The notes under the pieces are model-generated. The model was not told the DNA's origin. It was given only the letters and a program-made list of their open reading frames with translations, and did no database searches. From positions 56,380,964-56,444,963 of the forward strand of contig OY720637.1 in assembly GCA_963169105.1 (NCBI GenBank): a DNA stretch of 64,000 nucleotides, written 5' to 3'. Positions within the stretch are counted from its first letter, which is position 1. Each line of letters begins with the position of its first letter. Below are positions 32,670-43,870 of this stretch, piece by piece. The DNA is from Ceriagrion tenellum (taxonomy: Eukaryota; Arthropoda; Insecta; Odonata; Coenagrionidae). The translations under genes and the position numbers were made by a program.

Positions 32670-34590
32670 ACATTGCATATTTTGAATGTCTCGATGTCGC
32701 AAAACTGATTTAATTGGTGATGTGACGTCTTTGAAAAAATAATTTTCATTATAAATGACTTCTGACGCTAAATATCAAACCGAAATGCCTAAAATTACAT
32801 TTTGGACATGATTTTTGGGGGAAACAAAGATATATATTTAATATACATTTCCGAAAAAAATTTGATTTAAATCGTCGAGACTCGAATACTCATTTTCTTT
32901 GAGGGTCTTTTTATTGGTAGCACAATAAATCTTCTACCTTCTTTGGGGGTTGGGGATATCTTAGATCGATCTATTGATATGCCTGCTCGAATTTACCATC
33001 TCCATGTAAGTATAGTATTGTGGAGCTATACTTAAGAGTACGAGGTTCGATATTTATTTTCAAGAAAATGTTGTCTTGACGAAAACCGCTTATACTTCCC
33101 CAGTGTCGTATTTGCGTCGAAATGTCAAGATTCATCGTTTTCAAATTCCTCATCGTTGCAGTATAGCTGTTGCTGTTTACTTTTGGCCTCCAAAAATTTT
33201 TTATCAGTTATTGCTTTTATGAGAAACTAAAGTGATGATAATGATTACTCTCTTGGACAATCCACTTGAAAATTTAAATAAGTCATTTTGAACTACTGCA
33301 TTTACAACTATCGGGAAGAAAGTAATTTTCACTTTATTGTCTCATGTATTTAGCCATTATTATTTTTACATGTGGCAATCTTCCTATCTGGGTAGGTTTC
33401 AATGTTTTTAGAATTATTTCCACATGCTCGTCCGTTATTAGTTACCCTGTAGGTACCCTGAAGGGACAAACGGGAAACCAAAAATCATCTTTTTTCACCT
33501 CGTGATCGCGTAAGACTTTTGAATTCTTATCGAGAGTTTTTTTCGACGTATATTAGCGTTTACCATGCTTTGGGTTGTCTTCGAATATCTAGTTTAAAAA
33601 TCAGATGCGGCTCGTGCAAACGATTGTATGGACCCCGCCTGATGACTTTCACGTTCTTTCACACGTACCTGTGGTTTCTTGGCAAACTGGCTCCCTGCAG
33701 CAATATCGTAAATTTCACACAATTCAATGTGTAATGTTCTGAAAGAAAGAGACTTTCTCAATCACATATTTATTCCCGAAAATGTCTGGTTCTGTCTTCT
33801 CCCTTTTCTCATGCTACCTTAATGCGGGTATTGCTCGAGGAAGCGTGTTGATACCTGTAAACACGCTATTTTTCTCTTTGAATATTTTTTCGCTCAGACA
33901 ATTCGGCTTGTATCGTTTTCCATCGCTTCATTCTTCCTGAAGTATTTGCAGACAATTATGGTGTTATTCGCATTCACGAATAATAATCGCCTCGCCTCTC
34001 TCTGCGGCGGTTCAGCCTCTCAACGGTGGATCCCCGAAACATAGTCGACGTATCGTAATATCGCTCGGCCGCGCAAATAGCCGTATCAGACAACTATCGT
34101 ACCTCCCTGCGTAACGTTCTTTAGTGTAGTCACTCTAAATCACCTTAATTCTGTGCTGCCCCCTTCAGGAATCGCAAATGACAAGTGACAAGCAAGAAGC
34201 TTATGTCGAGCGACGTTGAAATTCCCGCATCCCTGTGAGGTTTGGAAACTTAGTGGATCGCTATCGAATTGGCTATACGCTCTCCCATTGCTTATTCTTC
34301 AAATTAGCACTTAAACCACTCAATTTTGCTAACCATATTTGATTATGTGCTTCATCTGTCTCAATTTTCACCCGATATAATAGCGCACACCACATGGTCA
34401 GTTGTGTGCGTTAGGAACTACTGCTGTAACTTTCTAAATTCGGTCTTCCAAGTTAGGTTAGTAATAATTCAAATAGCCAGAAGAGCCACTTCATTCGATA
34501 GCACATCTAATTAACGCTGTTTAATTTCTACGGTGATTGATTGTAAGCACTTTTGTTAAATGCTTATTTTGTCTATTATTATTACCTTTA
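32670..34590. other. No gene recognised
   Basis: AT-rich sequence without supported coding exons or known repeats. A slightly CpG-richer patch lies at 33980-34090. Confidence 0.4.
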
Positions 34591-35268
34591 GGTAGTTTGA
34601 GCGAAATATCATGTCACCTAGAAGTCAATGAATTTGGTCTCGTTTTAAAGAAAACTATCTCAGCTATCCATTGATACAAAAATATCAGCCCCTTACCGAA
34701 CTACTTTATGAGATTTTTTACGAAAAATACCAGCTCTTTTACTTTGGAAATTGTACGTATATGCTCAACAGAGAGGCATCATGAAAATAACGAGGAATTA
34801 GTTACACCTAGATCTCATTAATAAAATTACAGCGCGTAGTTTGTTTGTTTTCTCATCCATTTGAAAAAATAAACAATATTGTTATCGCAGAAATTTTTTA
34901 GGATCACAAAAAACCTCCCGTTTTGACGGATTTTTAAATGTACCGCGCGAAAAAACGAGGCAAATCAAAGACTTATGTGGATATTTTTATGTAATTACTT
35001 AGAATTTCAGTCATATCAAACTATATTATAGCACCATTAGTAATACAATATTAGACTCATGCCTCTTACATCTGCTGAAATTAAATTGTTATTTATATAT
35101 AAAATATATATAAAATAATATATATAATGTATAAATAATATGTAAAAATATATATAAAATAATATAAAATATATAAAAAATATAAAATATATATAAAAAA
35201 TATATAAAATGAAATGAAATTAAAACGTATTATTCGAATATGGACTCCTTCATGATTACGGAACTACC
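34591..35268 (+). mobile_element. TTAA-target MITE family T, copy 5, expanded by an AT repeat
   Basis: Starts GGTAGTTTGAGCGAAATATC and ends GGAACTACC, with TTAA at 35269-35272 and TTTA at the left. It is longer than its relatives because a TATA/AAAT-type low-complexity run (about 35089-35215) sits near its 3' end, between TGAAATTAAA-type family sequence on either side. No coding capacity. Confidence 0.85.
35089..35215. repeat. AT microsatellite-like run
   Basis: About 125 bases almost wholly of A and T, with irregular ATATATAAAAT units, lying inside MITE copy 5. Probably a replication-slippage expansion. Confidence 0.85.
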
Positions 35269-35311
35269 TTAAGAATAAAAATAAACCGCCCATTTTTCGA
35301 GCTCTAAGGGG

Positions 35312-35860
35312 TACGATGGTAACCAACGCGTGTTCGTACGGCGTCGTTTAGGGCTTGTAGGGATGCTTATTGTGATCGGTACGTTAGTATTGTGAAGGGG
35401 GCATTAGGGACGTCTGATTCTCTTCCGGACCGCACGGCCGCACCCCTTCAGGACCGAGAGGCGAGTGTGAAGCGTGTTTGTGACGTTTTTGAGGGATTTG
35501 AGGGCGGTGATGGATCCTTGTGGGAATGGCGGGGGTCTCCCTCCCTCGGGTGTTGACGGATAGTCTGGTGGAATGGATGCAAGAGGTTATGGTGGCGGGG
35601 ATTCGGTCTTGTGGTCCAAGGATGGATAGGAATTCCCTCTCTCCCTCCCTCGGCAGGAGTGTCCTTACGCCCGATCGGAGGCTTTGTCTCGGCGGAATTG
35701 AGACTGCGGGGTTCTGCGTTCTCATTTACCCCTCGTGGAGATGTGGACGCAGAAAGAGAGAGATGGAAGACAATGGTCGCAATGAGAGCGGTAATGGTAT
35801 TGTCTGGAGTCGCGTCGGTATTCAAGGTGGTCATCCCATACCTCTCTGGGTGATGGGAAA
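35312..35860 (+). other. GC-rich island with long open frames, function unknown
   Basis: This island stands out sharply from AT-rich flanks. A + frame is open from 35312 to a TGA near 35557, with a balanced product (including RACRDAYCDRYVSIVKGALG and VKRVCDVFEGFEGG). Another + frame of 114 codons begins at 35520. Minus-strand frames of 113 and 128 codons also overlap. Open frames on both strands partly reflect GC content. I recognise no domain. It could be a decayed coding sequence, with frameshifts joining the + frames, or a CpG island. Confidence 0.3.
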
Positions 35861-35892
35861 CTGAAGAAAAAACAAAGCGCCGTGAAGGGAGA

Positions 35893-36370
35893 GAACCAAA
35901 ATTGATTTTTCGCGTTCAAACTTTGACGTCCGCTAAGGTTCAAGGACCCGATTTCTTCGCGGAGGAAAAACTTGAATTTAAATGTTCGTTCGTCATCATT
36001 ACCTTCCTATATTTTATACTGTGTCCTACCAATATCTTATACTGTGTGTATAAAAAAATGCTTCTTGAAGACAGTTCGGGTTTCCCTCTGGATCGTAATC
36101 CCATTATGCCTTAATTACGATGGACGACTCGTGCATAGAAACGTCGGCAGAGATGGAGAGTTTGACCAGGCGGGAAACTCGAACAACCCTCAAAAGACCT
36201 CAACGTAGGTAAAGCATTAGATCATTTTTATTAAAAATTGCTTTCGGATACGAAAACAAAAATGGATTTTTTGCGTTATAATTTCGACGTCCACTAGAGT
36301 TCGAGGAACTGAGCTTTGCGTGGAGAAAAATTTGTGTTTTAAAATTCGTGAAATCGCCATCATTTGGTGC
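35893..36370. repeat. Diverged direct repeat, about 110 bp, 361 bp apart
   Basis: 35893-36005 and 36255-36368 align with many substitutions. Landmarks are AAAAT.GATTTTT.GCGTT, GACGTCC.CTA, TTC.AGGA, and CGCGGAGGAAAAA versus TGCGTGGAGAAAAA. No open frame is preserved between the copies. Confidence 0.5.
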
Positions 36371-36969
36371 TCTTAACAATATTTTAAGCGGTACTATTGC
36401 TGAAATCCCCATTTATTGCTCAACTTAAATGATGCCTTTGTATAAGTGTTGCAATGCAACATTACCTTTCCCTTTTCGGCTATAAGACGTCTCTTAATTT
36501 CCTCGTATCCACGGCAAAATTCCTCTTCTTTCCCGTTCTCTTCCGCACTTGCCAAACATTCACTCCTCTATCTCGCTGATCCCTATCAGTACCTTCTCGA
36601 TCCATTTTTCGTGCATTCACCGAATCCGAAGCCGCTATCCATGAAGCGACGAAGTAGTCTAGCCCGCATTACTCAAGTGCTCAACCAAAGATTGCAGGAT
36701 TTGATTCGAATTTGTGTGTATCAACTGTAAAAACTCCATTTAAATTCCATTCGGCACGAATTTAGGAATTCCGTATCTTCGTGGTAAACAGCAGGTGAAG
36801 AAGGAAGTAAGGTAGTCCTCTCAGCTGAGCATTGTTTCGATTTTACCGCTCTTTAGCGGCGGTAAACTCATAAGCTATCTTATTACTACTAGACTTGCCG
36901 CGATATATAATTATCGTGCAGATTGGAGTAGCCGGTTGTGAAGAACGCGTGGTTAGAATTTCCTTCAAA

Positions 36970-37395
36970 GTTCATTTGAAATATGGCACGCTGTTGTGTC
37001 TTGGACCATTGGCAAACGAACAGACTAGAAGCCATCGAAACACGGTGCTGGAGGAGGATGCTGAAGATCAAATGGACGGACAATCGTAGAAATGATGAAG
37101 TTTTTAGAAGAGTAGAAGAGGAAAGAACCAAATGGAGCTCTATACAGAATACAAGAACCAGATGGATTGAACATAACCTGTGACACAATCGGTTTGTGAA
37201 GGACATAATTAAAGGTAAAATAGAGGGAAAAGTCCCCAGAGGAAGACCCAGGAATAAGTTCACGGGCCAAATAAAGAGGAAAGTACATATGGAGAGATAC
37301 CAGGAGGTAAGGGAACTGGAATTATATAGGGAAGGGTGGAGGACTGCAGTCAACCAATCTTAGGATTGAACGACCAATGACTGAACAAACAGTGT
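36970..37395 (+). pseudogene. LINE family A ORF2 C-terminal fragment and 3' end
   Basis: The + translation reads ETRCWRRMLKIKWTDNRRND, RRVEEERTKW and RTRWIEH. After a shift it gives RFVKDIIKGKIEGKVPRGRP, QIKRKVHMERYQEVREL and GWRTAVNQS. The 3' end GATTGAACGACCAATGACTG then follows. The same order occurs in four other copies here. It is the C-terminal tail of an RTE-like LINE. The catalytic domain is absent and the frame is broken. The 154-codon frame on the opposite strand (36889-37353) is its shadow. Confidence 0.85.
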
Positions 37396-38018
37396 CTTGG
37401 GATCTTAATTCATTAAAAATCTCGTTTCAAACCCTGGAGATCAAGATTCTAATAATAGCCCCTATGGATTATATTTGAACTCTGTGTTTATCGAATTCGT
37501 CACGTATCATGATTTATCTCAGTTTCAATCTTGTTTTAATTCCTGTAAAGTATCTCAAAGAAACCAGCGTAATAGTTTTATTTTGACATGTGGACTGCCT
37601 ATTTTTTTCAAATCGACACATCACTATCTCTCTTGCATCCATGTTGTGTGATTTGTTTTTTTTTGCAGTTCTCAGAGTGAACATGCCACCAGTATTTTTC
37701 CTCTCCTCAGTCTGAATTCTCAGTTTCTATTTGTTGGCGGCCACGCTTCGTTGTGCTCAGCGCTCTTGAAATGTAATAAGGGGCAAAGCCGCCGGCGCCA
37801 ACTTTCTTACCAATCGACGCCTCTGCGTGTCTGAAACGCGTCAATGTGACGTCGCTTCTGGGACGTCCATCCGCTCCGATGAAGTCAGAAGTTCTTTGTT
37901 TTTTTTCTCCGTCCTCCGAAGGAATGGACGATTGAAGGAAAAGATCCCTCAACCCCAACTAATTTTCGATTTCCATTCAAAGCACTCATGATGACTTAAC
38001 TATTTTAGCCCATTGTCC
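37396..38018. other. No gene recognised
   Basis: A T-run lies near 37650-37661, followed by a GC-richer patch at 37730-37880. No feature supported. Confidence 0.4.
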
Positions 38019-38022
38019 TCGA

Positions 38023-38412
38023 TATTTCCGACAACGTATTGCGAATAATCATTCGAGGTGAAGGGGAAAGACTTATGATTGCGACTTGGCCCCGTGTCGG
38101 AGACAATTCTCCACGCATTTGGCGACCCATTTGACAAGAGACTAAAATCGTCATTTAGTGTTACGCAGGTTGCTAAAATAACAGTTCTTTGGTCAAATTT
38201 AGAAAGTTATATCATATGAATTTCCAACGGCATATTGCTAATAATTATTCATGGTAGAGGATAGTCTTATGATTGCGACATGACCCCACGTCTGAGACGT
38301 TCTCCACGCATTTGGAGGTTAATTTGATAAAAAGGCTACAATCGTCATTTAGGTCTCCGCAGGATGCTAAAATAACAGTTCAGAGATCAAATTTTGAAAC
38401 TTGTATCGTAAA
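38023..38412. repeat. Tandem duplication, two units of about 195 bp
   Basis: Units 38023-38218 and 38219-38412 align. Landmarks are TATTTCC.AC..C.TATTGC, TCTTATGATTGCGAC, TCTCCACGCATTTGG, ATCGTCATTTAG and GCTAAAATAACAGTTC. Moderate divergence indicates an older event. Confidence 0.8.
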
Positions 38413-38644
38413 GCACCAGTCATTTTCTTTCGCAATGGAGCAGGTCTACGAAGAACGGTGCTCATTTACTTTGAAGAGATGGCTCTTAACCGGTAGCCCA
38501 AAAGGCAATGGAATGAATGAAACGGATAAAAGAGAACAGATTTCATGTGCGTGTATCAGTATGATAACATTGTGATTTTCGCTACAGATTTACTGTAAAT
38601 ATGTTCTGCTAATATCCTATATCTGAATATAATACGGAAGTCGT

Positions 38645-39035
38645 CCGATGGCTAGTTGCAGGAACGACACATACGTATTCTATGAAGTAATGGGACCCAT
38701 AAGCCATGGAAATCATTCAATAAGTGTTGCAGAAACATTAGATAAGTTTATTGGTTTCATAACTTATGGATTTAAGTTATGAGTTTCGTAAGTAGGCAAG
38801 ATGTCAGATACGCAATGAACTACTTGGAGACTTAATTGCTAGATAAAAGAGTTGTTTTCAGACAAATGACCAGTTAATTTTTATTACCGACTAATTATTA
38901 TGTGCGTAAGAAATTATTCTTGGGCTAAACTTCATAAATTATATCCAGCGGTTGAAGATAAGATCAAATAATCGAAGATATTAACTATTGGTAAATAAGT
39001 TATGTAACTAGTAGAGTCATCAAAAATCGTTCAAA
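38645..39035 (+). mobile_element. Dispersed repeat family U, copy 1
   Basis: About 390 bp matching, in opposite orientation, 54288-54662. Shared landmarks are AGTTG.AGGAACGACACAT, CAT.CAATAA.T.TTG, TTTCATAACTTAT, AAGTAG.CAAGATG, GACTTAATT.CTAGAT and ATAAGTTATGTA.CTAGTAGA. It is rich in the small palindrome ATAACTTAT/ATAAGTTAT, also found at its ends. No coding capacity, so probably a MITE, but the target duplication is unclear. Confidence 0.7.
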
Positions 39036-40700
39036 TCGGATTGGACCTTGAATATTAGTGGATGGCGTAAAGAGTATACATTTTAGTCATGTTAAGAGTT
39101 TGAGCTTGCTGCAATGCTCGGTCGTTTTTCCACAATGTTGTAAAAATTGCCAAGTCGAAAATTGGGGCAATTTTTACTGCGTTTTAATTATATGTATGAG
39201 GACTCTTATTTAGAAGGTGAATGGAATTTTCCCAAGATGAGATTCATTTTTTAGGCAAATAAATCCTCTTTCCAAAAGTGTATAGTATATCCTACCTAGC
39301 GCGCTCAATGTTTATACAGAACGCTTCACAGTCGAGTGATTTCTCATGTCTTGGCGGCGTTATCGTCACCCAAAATTGAGACCGCTCTTTAAGGGCAATT
39401 CTCGCAGTTTGTGTTCTAAGAACGAGCTCCATCATTTAAAACTAGACATTTAAATATCTGCAAAAATTTGAATGGTGACGATCTCGCATTCGCTCTCATG
39501 AGTGCAGTTCAAAAATTGCGATAAAGCGATTTCTTTCGCTGTTAAAAGCCGTAATCGCGTCGCAGGTCTATTCTAATTTTGAAGATAATAGTAATTACCA
39601 GGGTTAGATCCAGATCAGAGGTTCGGGCGGGGGTGGGGGCGCAACTAGCGTGTCAGGGGGTGTGAAATACCCCCAGGGAAAGGCGGGTCTGGTGGTCTCC
39701 TGGGAAATTTGTAACAAACTGCGTATGCGTAAAATGGCTTACTTTAAGAGGTTTTTGAATTAATTTTTTGCCTTTTTCATAGAGCAAGTTTTTCCTGAAT
39801 AGTTTATCTACTTTCCTTTTTTGTTGTCTCCGAGTTTTCGCTAATTTCGAAAGTGTTTTCATTTACAATCGCGTAATATGTATGTAAATCGAAACTCGGA
39901 TTTATAGTAAGGCATACATTTACCACTCCCCAGCAAAAAAAAATTTTGGCTTTTAGTTTTAGGTCAATGAAAAAAAACACTATGACGGGTTTGAGAGGGG
40001 GGAGGAAATGTCGCCTCCTCCCCCTTGGGTTCGCAAATGCTCTGTGCGTATATATGTATGGGAGCGTGAATTTAGCGAACCGTGAAAGCGAGAGTGAAGA
40101 CTGGCTAGACAGGCGAAGGGTCTGGCGTCCAATGCGTGCAAGTGATGCCCGTGACGCACGAATTCATTCGGCCCGATGTCGGGGAAGAGACAGATTCTTG
40201 TCCTCGACTGTCCATCGTTTCGGCGAATCAGTTGATACCGCGAAGAGTAACAAATATCCTCTGCTCTCGATTCGGCTGGCGGCGTCAACTCGCAATGACG
40301 CTAGTGAGATTATTAATAAGAGAATAGCGGTTGATCAAACGACTCGTCTGTTTTTTACTCTTTTTTAGAAACATCCATTGTATTTCTCCTCCACCCTCCC
40401 ATGGATTCTATAGCGTCCAGCTGAAGCGTCTGTTTCTGAAATGCGTCGTTGGTTCGTGGTGGTTCTGAAATGTGTCTGGCAGCGTATTATAAAATACTCC
40501 ATTAATTAGAATTGATGAGATTGGATTGAACCTTGTTCAAATTTGTCTTGTGTTACAGTTTATACCAATGTCGGATTTTTTCGCAATTTTATTGAATGAA
40601 ACTAGTTTTCAAAGTCTAGGCATCATCGTTAAGTATGATGGTCACTTCATGACGATGTCTATGCGTTGACACTAGTTGTTCTTTTCATTCATTTGACTAT
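39036..40700. other. No gene recognised; CpG-richer patch with a 140-codon frame
   Basis: 39036-39940 is AT-rich. Across 39946-40368 a + frame of 140 codons is open and the DNA is GC- and CpG-richer (40060-40310). Part of the product reads ESESEDWLDRRRVWRPMRAS and ARCRGRDRFLSSTVHRFGES. I recognise no domain and a minus frame is also open, so I do not call it a gene. Confidence 0.35.
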
Positions 40701-40704
40701 TCTA

Positions 40705-41005
40705 CCTGCTGATTGGTAGGATTTTGGACAGTTCTGGCTATCATATTGGCACATTATTCCGTTTTGGATCCCATGGATGACCGACCATTAGATTATTTCG
40801 TCCAGAATTCCTATCTTCTTCCCCTTTTCTTCCCTCTATTATTTATCTTCAGCATTTCCACTCCTGTCAAAACGTCCTCCGTCCATCTCCTCTGCCTTCC
40901 CCAAACCTTCATTACTAGTTTTCTCTCCTGACATGTACAATACCTCCTTTCTTTCTCGCTACCAGTTGCATCAAAAAATTTCTCCGACAGTGTATTAGGT
41001 GTCAA
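40705..41005 (-). pseudogene. LINE family B ORF2 C-terminal fragment
   Basis: The minus translation reads CQERKLVMKVWGRQRRWTED, VLTGVEMLK, GKKRGRR, a stop, EFWTK, and later IARTVQNPTNQQVE. This is the family B tail, including the EFWTK motif also found at 49300-49316. Stops and the missing core make it dead. The 540-bp tandem duplication starts inside this fragment, so part of it is repeated at 41421-41545. Confidence 0.75.
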
Positions 41006-41175
41006 TGTTATTTATTCCGTGTATTAATTGAAATTGTTAGGAATCGGAGGCGTTGGTGTTCATTGTTATTCAACATGGCGTGTTATCTGCTGATATCGGG
41101 CGCAACGTATTGGAACTGCAATATCACTCTGAAAATGATGTATGACTGCAGGTATTTCCGGCGGATGCAGTAGAT

Positions 41176-41373
41176 CAGCGGTTCTCAACCTGTTGGTTCG
41201 ACTCCTTTTGGGGTCGAACGACCCTTTAACAGGGGTCGCCTTAGACCATCGGAAAACACATATTTCCGATGGTCTTATGAAGTAGCAACGAAAGTAATTT
41301 TATGGTTGGGGGTCTTCACAACATGAGGAGTTGTATGTAAGGGTCGCGGCTATAGAGAGGCTGAGAACCACTG
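41176..41373 (+). mobile_element. SPIN-like hAT MITE, copy 1
   Basis: 198 bp with hAT-type inverted ends CAGCGGTTCTCAACCTG and AGGCTGAGAACCACTG. Flanking 8-bp target copies are CAGTAGAT (41168-41175) and CAGGAGAT (41374-41381), seven of eight matching. Internal GGGGTCGAACGACC, ACAGGGGTCGCC, CATCGGAAAACACATATTTC and CACAACATGAGGAGTTGTAT are close to the SPIN (Space Invaders) non-autonomous consensus as I recall it. SPIN is known for horizontal spread among tetrapods and into some invertebrates. It is internally deleted and has no transposase. Confidence 0.85.
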
Positions 41374-41715
41374 CAGGAGATGAAAAGCTTTCGGGTTTCG
41401 CATTCGGTAAGGTCTTTCGGGTCCATCTCCTCTGCCTTCCCCAAACCTTCATTACTAGTTTTCTCTCCTGACATGTACAATACCTCCTTTCTTTCTCGCT
41501 ACCAGTTGCATCAAAAAATTTCTCCGACAGTGTATTAGGTGTCAATGTTATTTATTCCGTGTATTAATTGAAATTGTTAGGAATCGGAGGCGTTGGTGTT
41601 CATTGTTATTCAACATGGCGTGTTATCTGCTGATATCGGGCGCAACGTATTGGAACTGCAATATCACTCTGAAAATGATGTATGACTGCAGGTATTTCCG
41701 GCGGATGCAGTAGAT

Positions 41716-41913
41716 CAGCGGTTCTCAACCTGTTGGTTCGACTCCTTTTGGGGTCGAACGACCCTTTAACAGGGGTCGCCTTAGACCATCGGAAAACACA
41801 TATTTCCGATGGTCTTATGAAGTAGCAACGAAAGTAATTTTATGGTTGGGGGTCTTCACAACATGAGGAGTTGTATGTAAGGGTCGCGGCTATAGAGAGG
41901 CTGAGAACCACTG
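41716..41913 (+). mobile_element. SPIN-like hAT MITE, copy 2 (by tandem duplication)
   Basis: Identical to the element at 41176-41373 including its flanking target copies (41708-41715 and 41914-41921). It is therefore a passenger of the 540-bp duplication, not an independent insertion. The 92-codon frame starting at 41871 spans its right end and is fortuitous. Confidence 0.85.
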
Positions 41914-42365
41914 CAGGAGATGAAAAGCTTTCGGGTTTCGCATTCGGTAAGGTCTTTCGGAACCGACCTTTCATTGAACGACTTGCTCATCGTCTTCAGG
42001 GATTCAGGAATACAATCCCGATCCTTCACTTTGCCTTATTCATGTACTGTGCGCGGAGCGGTCAGGTGGTCGCTGATTGGTTTCTCGCCGTTTTTTCTAT
42101 CCCGCCAGTTCTTCCTTATGTCCATGCTCTCCTGATTTCTGTTAGGTGAAGTAACGCGACGCCTTTCTGAGCCTGTAGCCTATATCTCTGGTGTACTTCT
42201 GTGAAAGCGCATCTGTATCGCTTCCTTCGCAATGTGATTACAGTATACCTTGGGATTTTTCGAAGGAGTCTTGTTTCTTCCTAGTGAATCTTGCTGAATG
42301 CTTCGTTCCTTTCTTGCCGAATTTTCATTTTGTCCAATCTGGAGGTGCCCCCGGTGTTTTTTTTT

Positions 42366-42408
42366 GTCCTGGTATCATGCCAGGACATGACGGGTGTTTG
42401 ATACCAGG
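42366..42408. other. Overlapping alternative stem-loops
   Basis: GTCCTGG (42366-42372) pairs with CCAGGAC (42380-42386) over a 7-nt loop. The overlapping CCTGGTATCA (42368-42377) pairs perfectly with TGATACCAGG (42399-42408). The two pairings exclude each other. A run of nine or more T precedes them. This may simply be a decayed foldback repeat, as loosely complementary arms (CCCCCGGTGTT, AACACCC..CACCGCCGG) lie outside. Confidence 0.45.
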
Positions 42409-43026
42409 ATCTTATAACACCCAAGTCACCGCCGGTTGACTTGACAAGTCGGTATTAACCGAACAAAAAATCGTTCTTGTTTTTTCAGCATTAATTAACA
42501 CTGGCGGAGTGATTCTGTTGAAATAGAAAGTTGCGTATTTGGGTTTCTATTTGGTCATTTTGTCGTTAAGCGTTTGAAATGGTTTGAGTGCAACTATTTT
42601 GGCATCAAACCCAAACACTCTTCTTGTTTAGCAAGCTTACATTAGTCACAGTGCTTGTCGGGGCTCGGAAAATTTTTTTACTTTACGATTAAAAAAGATC
42701 GGCTTCGAATTCACTGCTAGATATGTATCCTGAATTTTACCTACGGCGAATCTTATACTAGTCTTGATTAGGATACCATTTTAATTTTTCCGTAAACATT
42801 TTTGCGCTTAACGTTTCCTTAATTATTGTGACGTGCACAGGGTGTCCACTGACCGGGAAACCCGGGAATTATTCGTGGATTTTCAGCACCGGGAAATGTT
42901 CGTGGATTTTTCGTGAATTGCTGGATTGTGTGGGGAATTTGAATAATTATCATTTCAAAACAAAGGAATACTTGTTCTATATATAAGATCAACAACGACG
43001 ACTTTAATATATCTGTTATTTGATGG

Positions 43027-43230
43027 GATGAGAGTCCAATATCGAAACGGATATATAAGAGTGAAATGAATGGTGCGAGAGGTAGAGGTAGGCTGAGAAA
43101 GTTGTGGTTTATTGTGGTTGAGGAAATACTTATGGGGAGGAATAGTAGGAGTATGTATGGATTATGTTTACGAAAGATGGACGGATAAATGAGGAGATAA
43201 AGAGACATGTGAATACTGGAAGGCAAGTGG
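43027..43230 (+). pseudogene. LINE family C fragment, upstream partial copy
   Basis: GAGTGAAATGAATGGTGCGA and GAGGTAGAGGTAGGC repeat the sequence at 43520-43560 nearly exactly, offset by about 470 bp. The frame gives RSEMNGARGRGRLRKLW. It corresponds to the C-terminal GRGRPR region only and joins directly to the larger family C fragment. Confidence 0.75.
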
Positions 43231-43870
43231 TAGTTAGCAAATGAAGCATGTGCACAAAAGGGTACTTCTCCCCACTTTGTTGTGTGGTAGTGAAACATAG
43301 GTATGTCAGGATAGACATAAGAATAGACTAAGCGCCGTGGGTATGAGTTATCTGAGGAGTGTTTGCGGCAAAAGTAGGATGGATAGGGTCAGGAATGAGT
43401 GGATTATAAATGAATGTGGGTTAGATGCTCGAGTAATGGACATACATGAAAGGAGTGTGCTTCGTTGGTTTGGCCATGTTGAGAGAATGGATGAGAGTCG
43501 AATAACGAAACAGATATATAGGAGTGAAATGAATGGTGCGAGAGGTAGAGGTAGGCCGAGAAAGTTGTGGTTGAATGTGGTTGAGTAAATTCTTAGGAGG
43601 AGGAATATAAGGAGTCTTCAAAAAAGGAGGGAGTGTATGAAGCTGTGTATGGGGGTAAATGAGGCAAAAGAGGTTTGCAAGGATAGGTCAGTATGGAGGA
43701 AATTATTGAAGCAGAGTTAGGTGTACAAATATGTAATCATGAGTGAAAATTTGTGACTGTGCCAACCCCGGAAGGGAACGGTGTGGTTGGTATGTATGTT
43801 ATTTGATAACTGTACATGATGTAATGGATTTACCGTTGGTATGAATAAATAGATCAAACATGAAAACTTA
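43231..43870 (+). pseudogene. LINE family C ORF2 C-terminal region and 3' UTR
   Basis: After a frame change near 43300 the + frame reads VLLPTLLCGSETQVC, then LRSVCGKSRMDRVRNEWI, CGLDARVMDIHERSVLRWFG, HVERMDESRITKQIY and GARGRGRPRKLW, ending at TAA 43586-43588. Homologous codons continue after it (RSLQKRRECMKLCMG, DRSVWRKLLKQ). These are the standard post-catalytic motifs of RTE-like LINEs (LVPTLLYGSE.W, LR...G, LRWFGHVERM, RGRPR..W, DR..WR). The tail includes CCGGAAGGGAACGGTG. It lies inside the hAT remnant. Confidence 0.85.

Larger units (their letters stand above)
40881..41960. repeat. Perfect 540-bp tandem duplication
   Basis: 40881-41420 and 41421-41960 appear identical base for base on line-by-line comparison. 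The unit runs from GTCCATCTCCTCTGCC to CATTCGGTAAGGTCTTTCGG and contains a truncated LINE B piece plus one SPIN-like hAT MITE. Outer flanks differ (AACGTCCTCC before, AACCGACC after) and show no microhomology of note. The event is very recent, polymorphic, or an assembly artefact. Confidence 0.97.

Noticed and set aside
36889..37353. 154-codon minus-strand frame
   Set aside because: It is the antisense shadow of the family A LINE tail read on the + strand.
39946..40368. 140-codon + frame
   Set aside because: CpG-richer DNA with a minus frame also open. No domain or splice context was recognised, so it is left unassigned.
42819..43298. 159-codon minus-strand frame
   Set aside because: It runs antisense through the hAT terminus and LINE C sequence. 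The + strand holds the recognisable LINE motifs.
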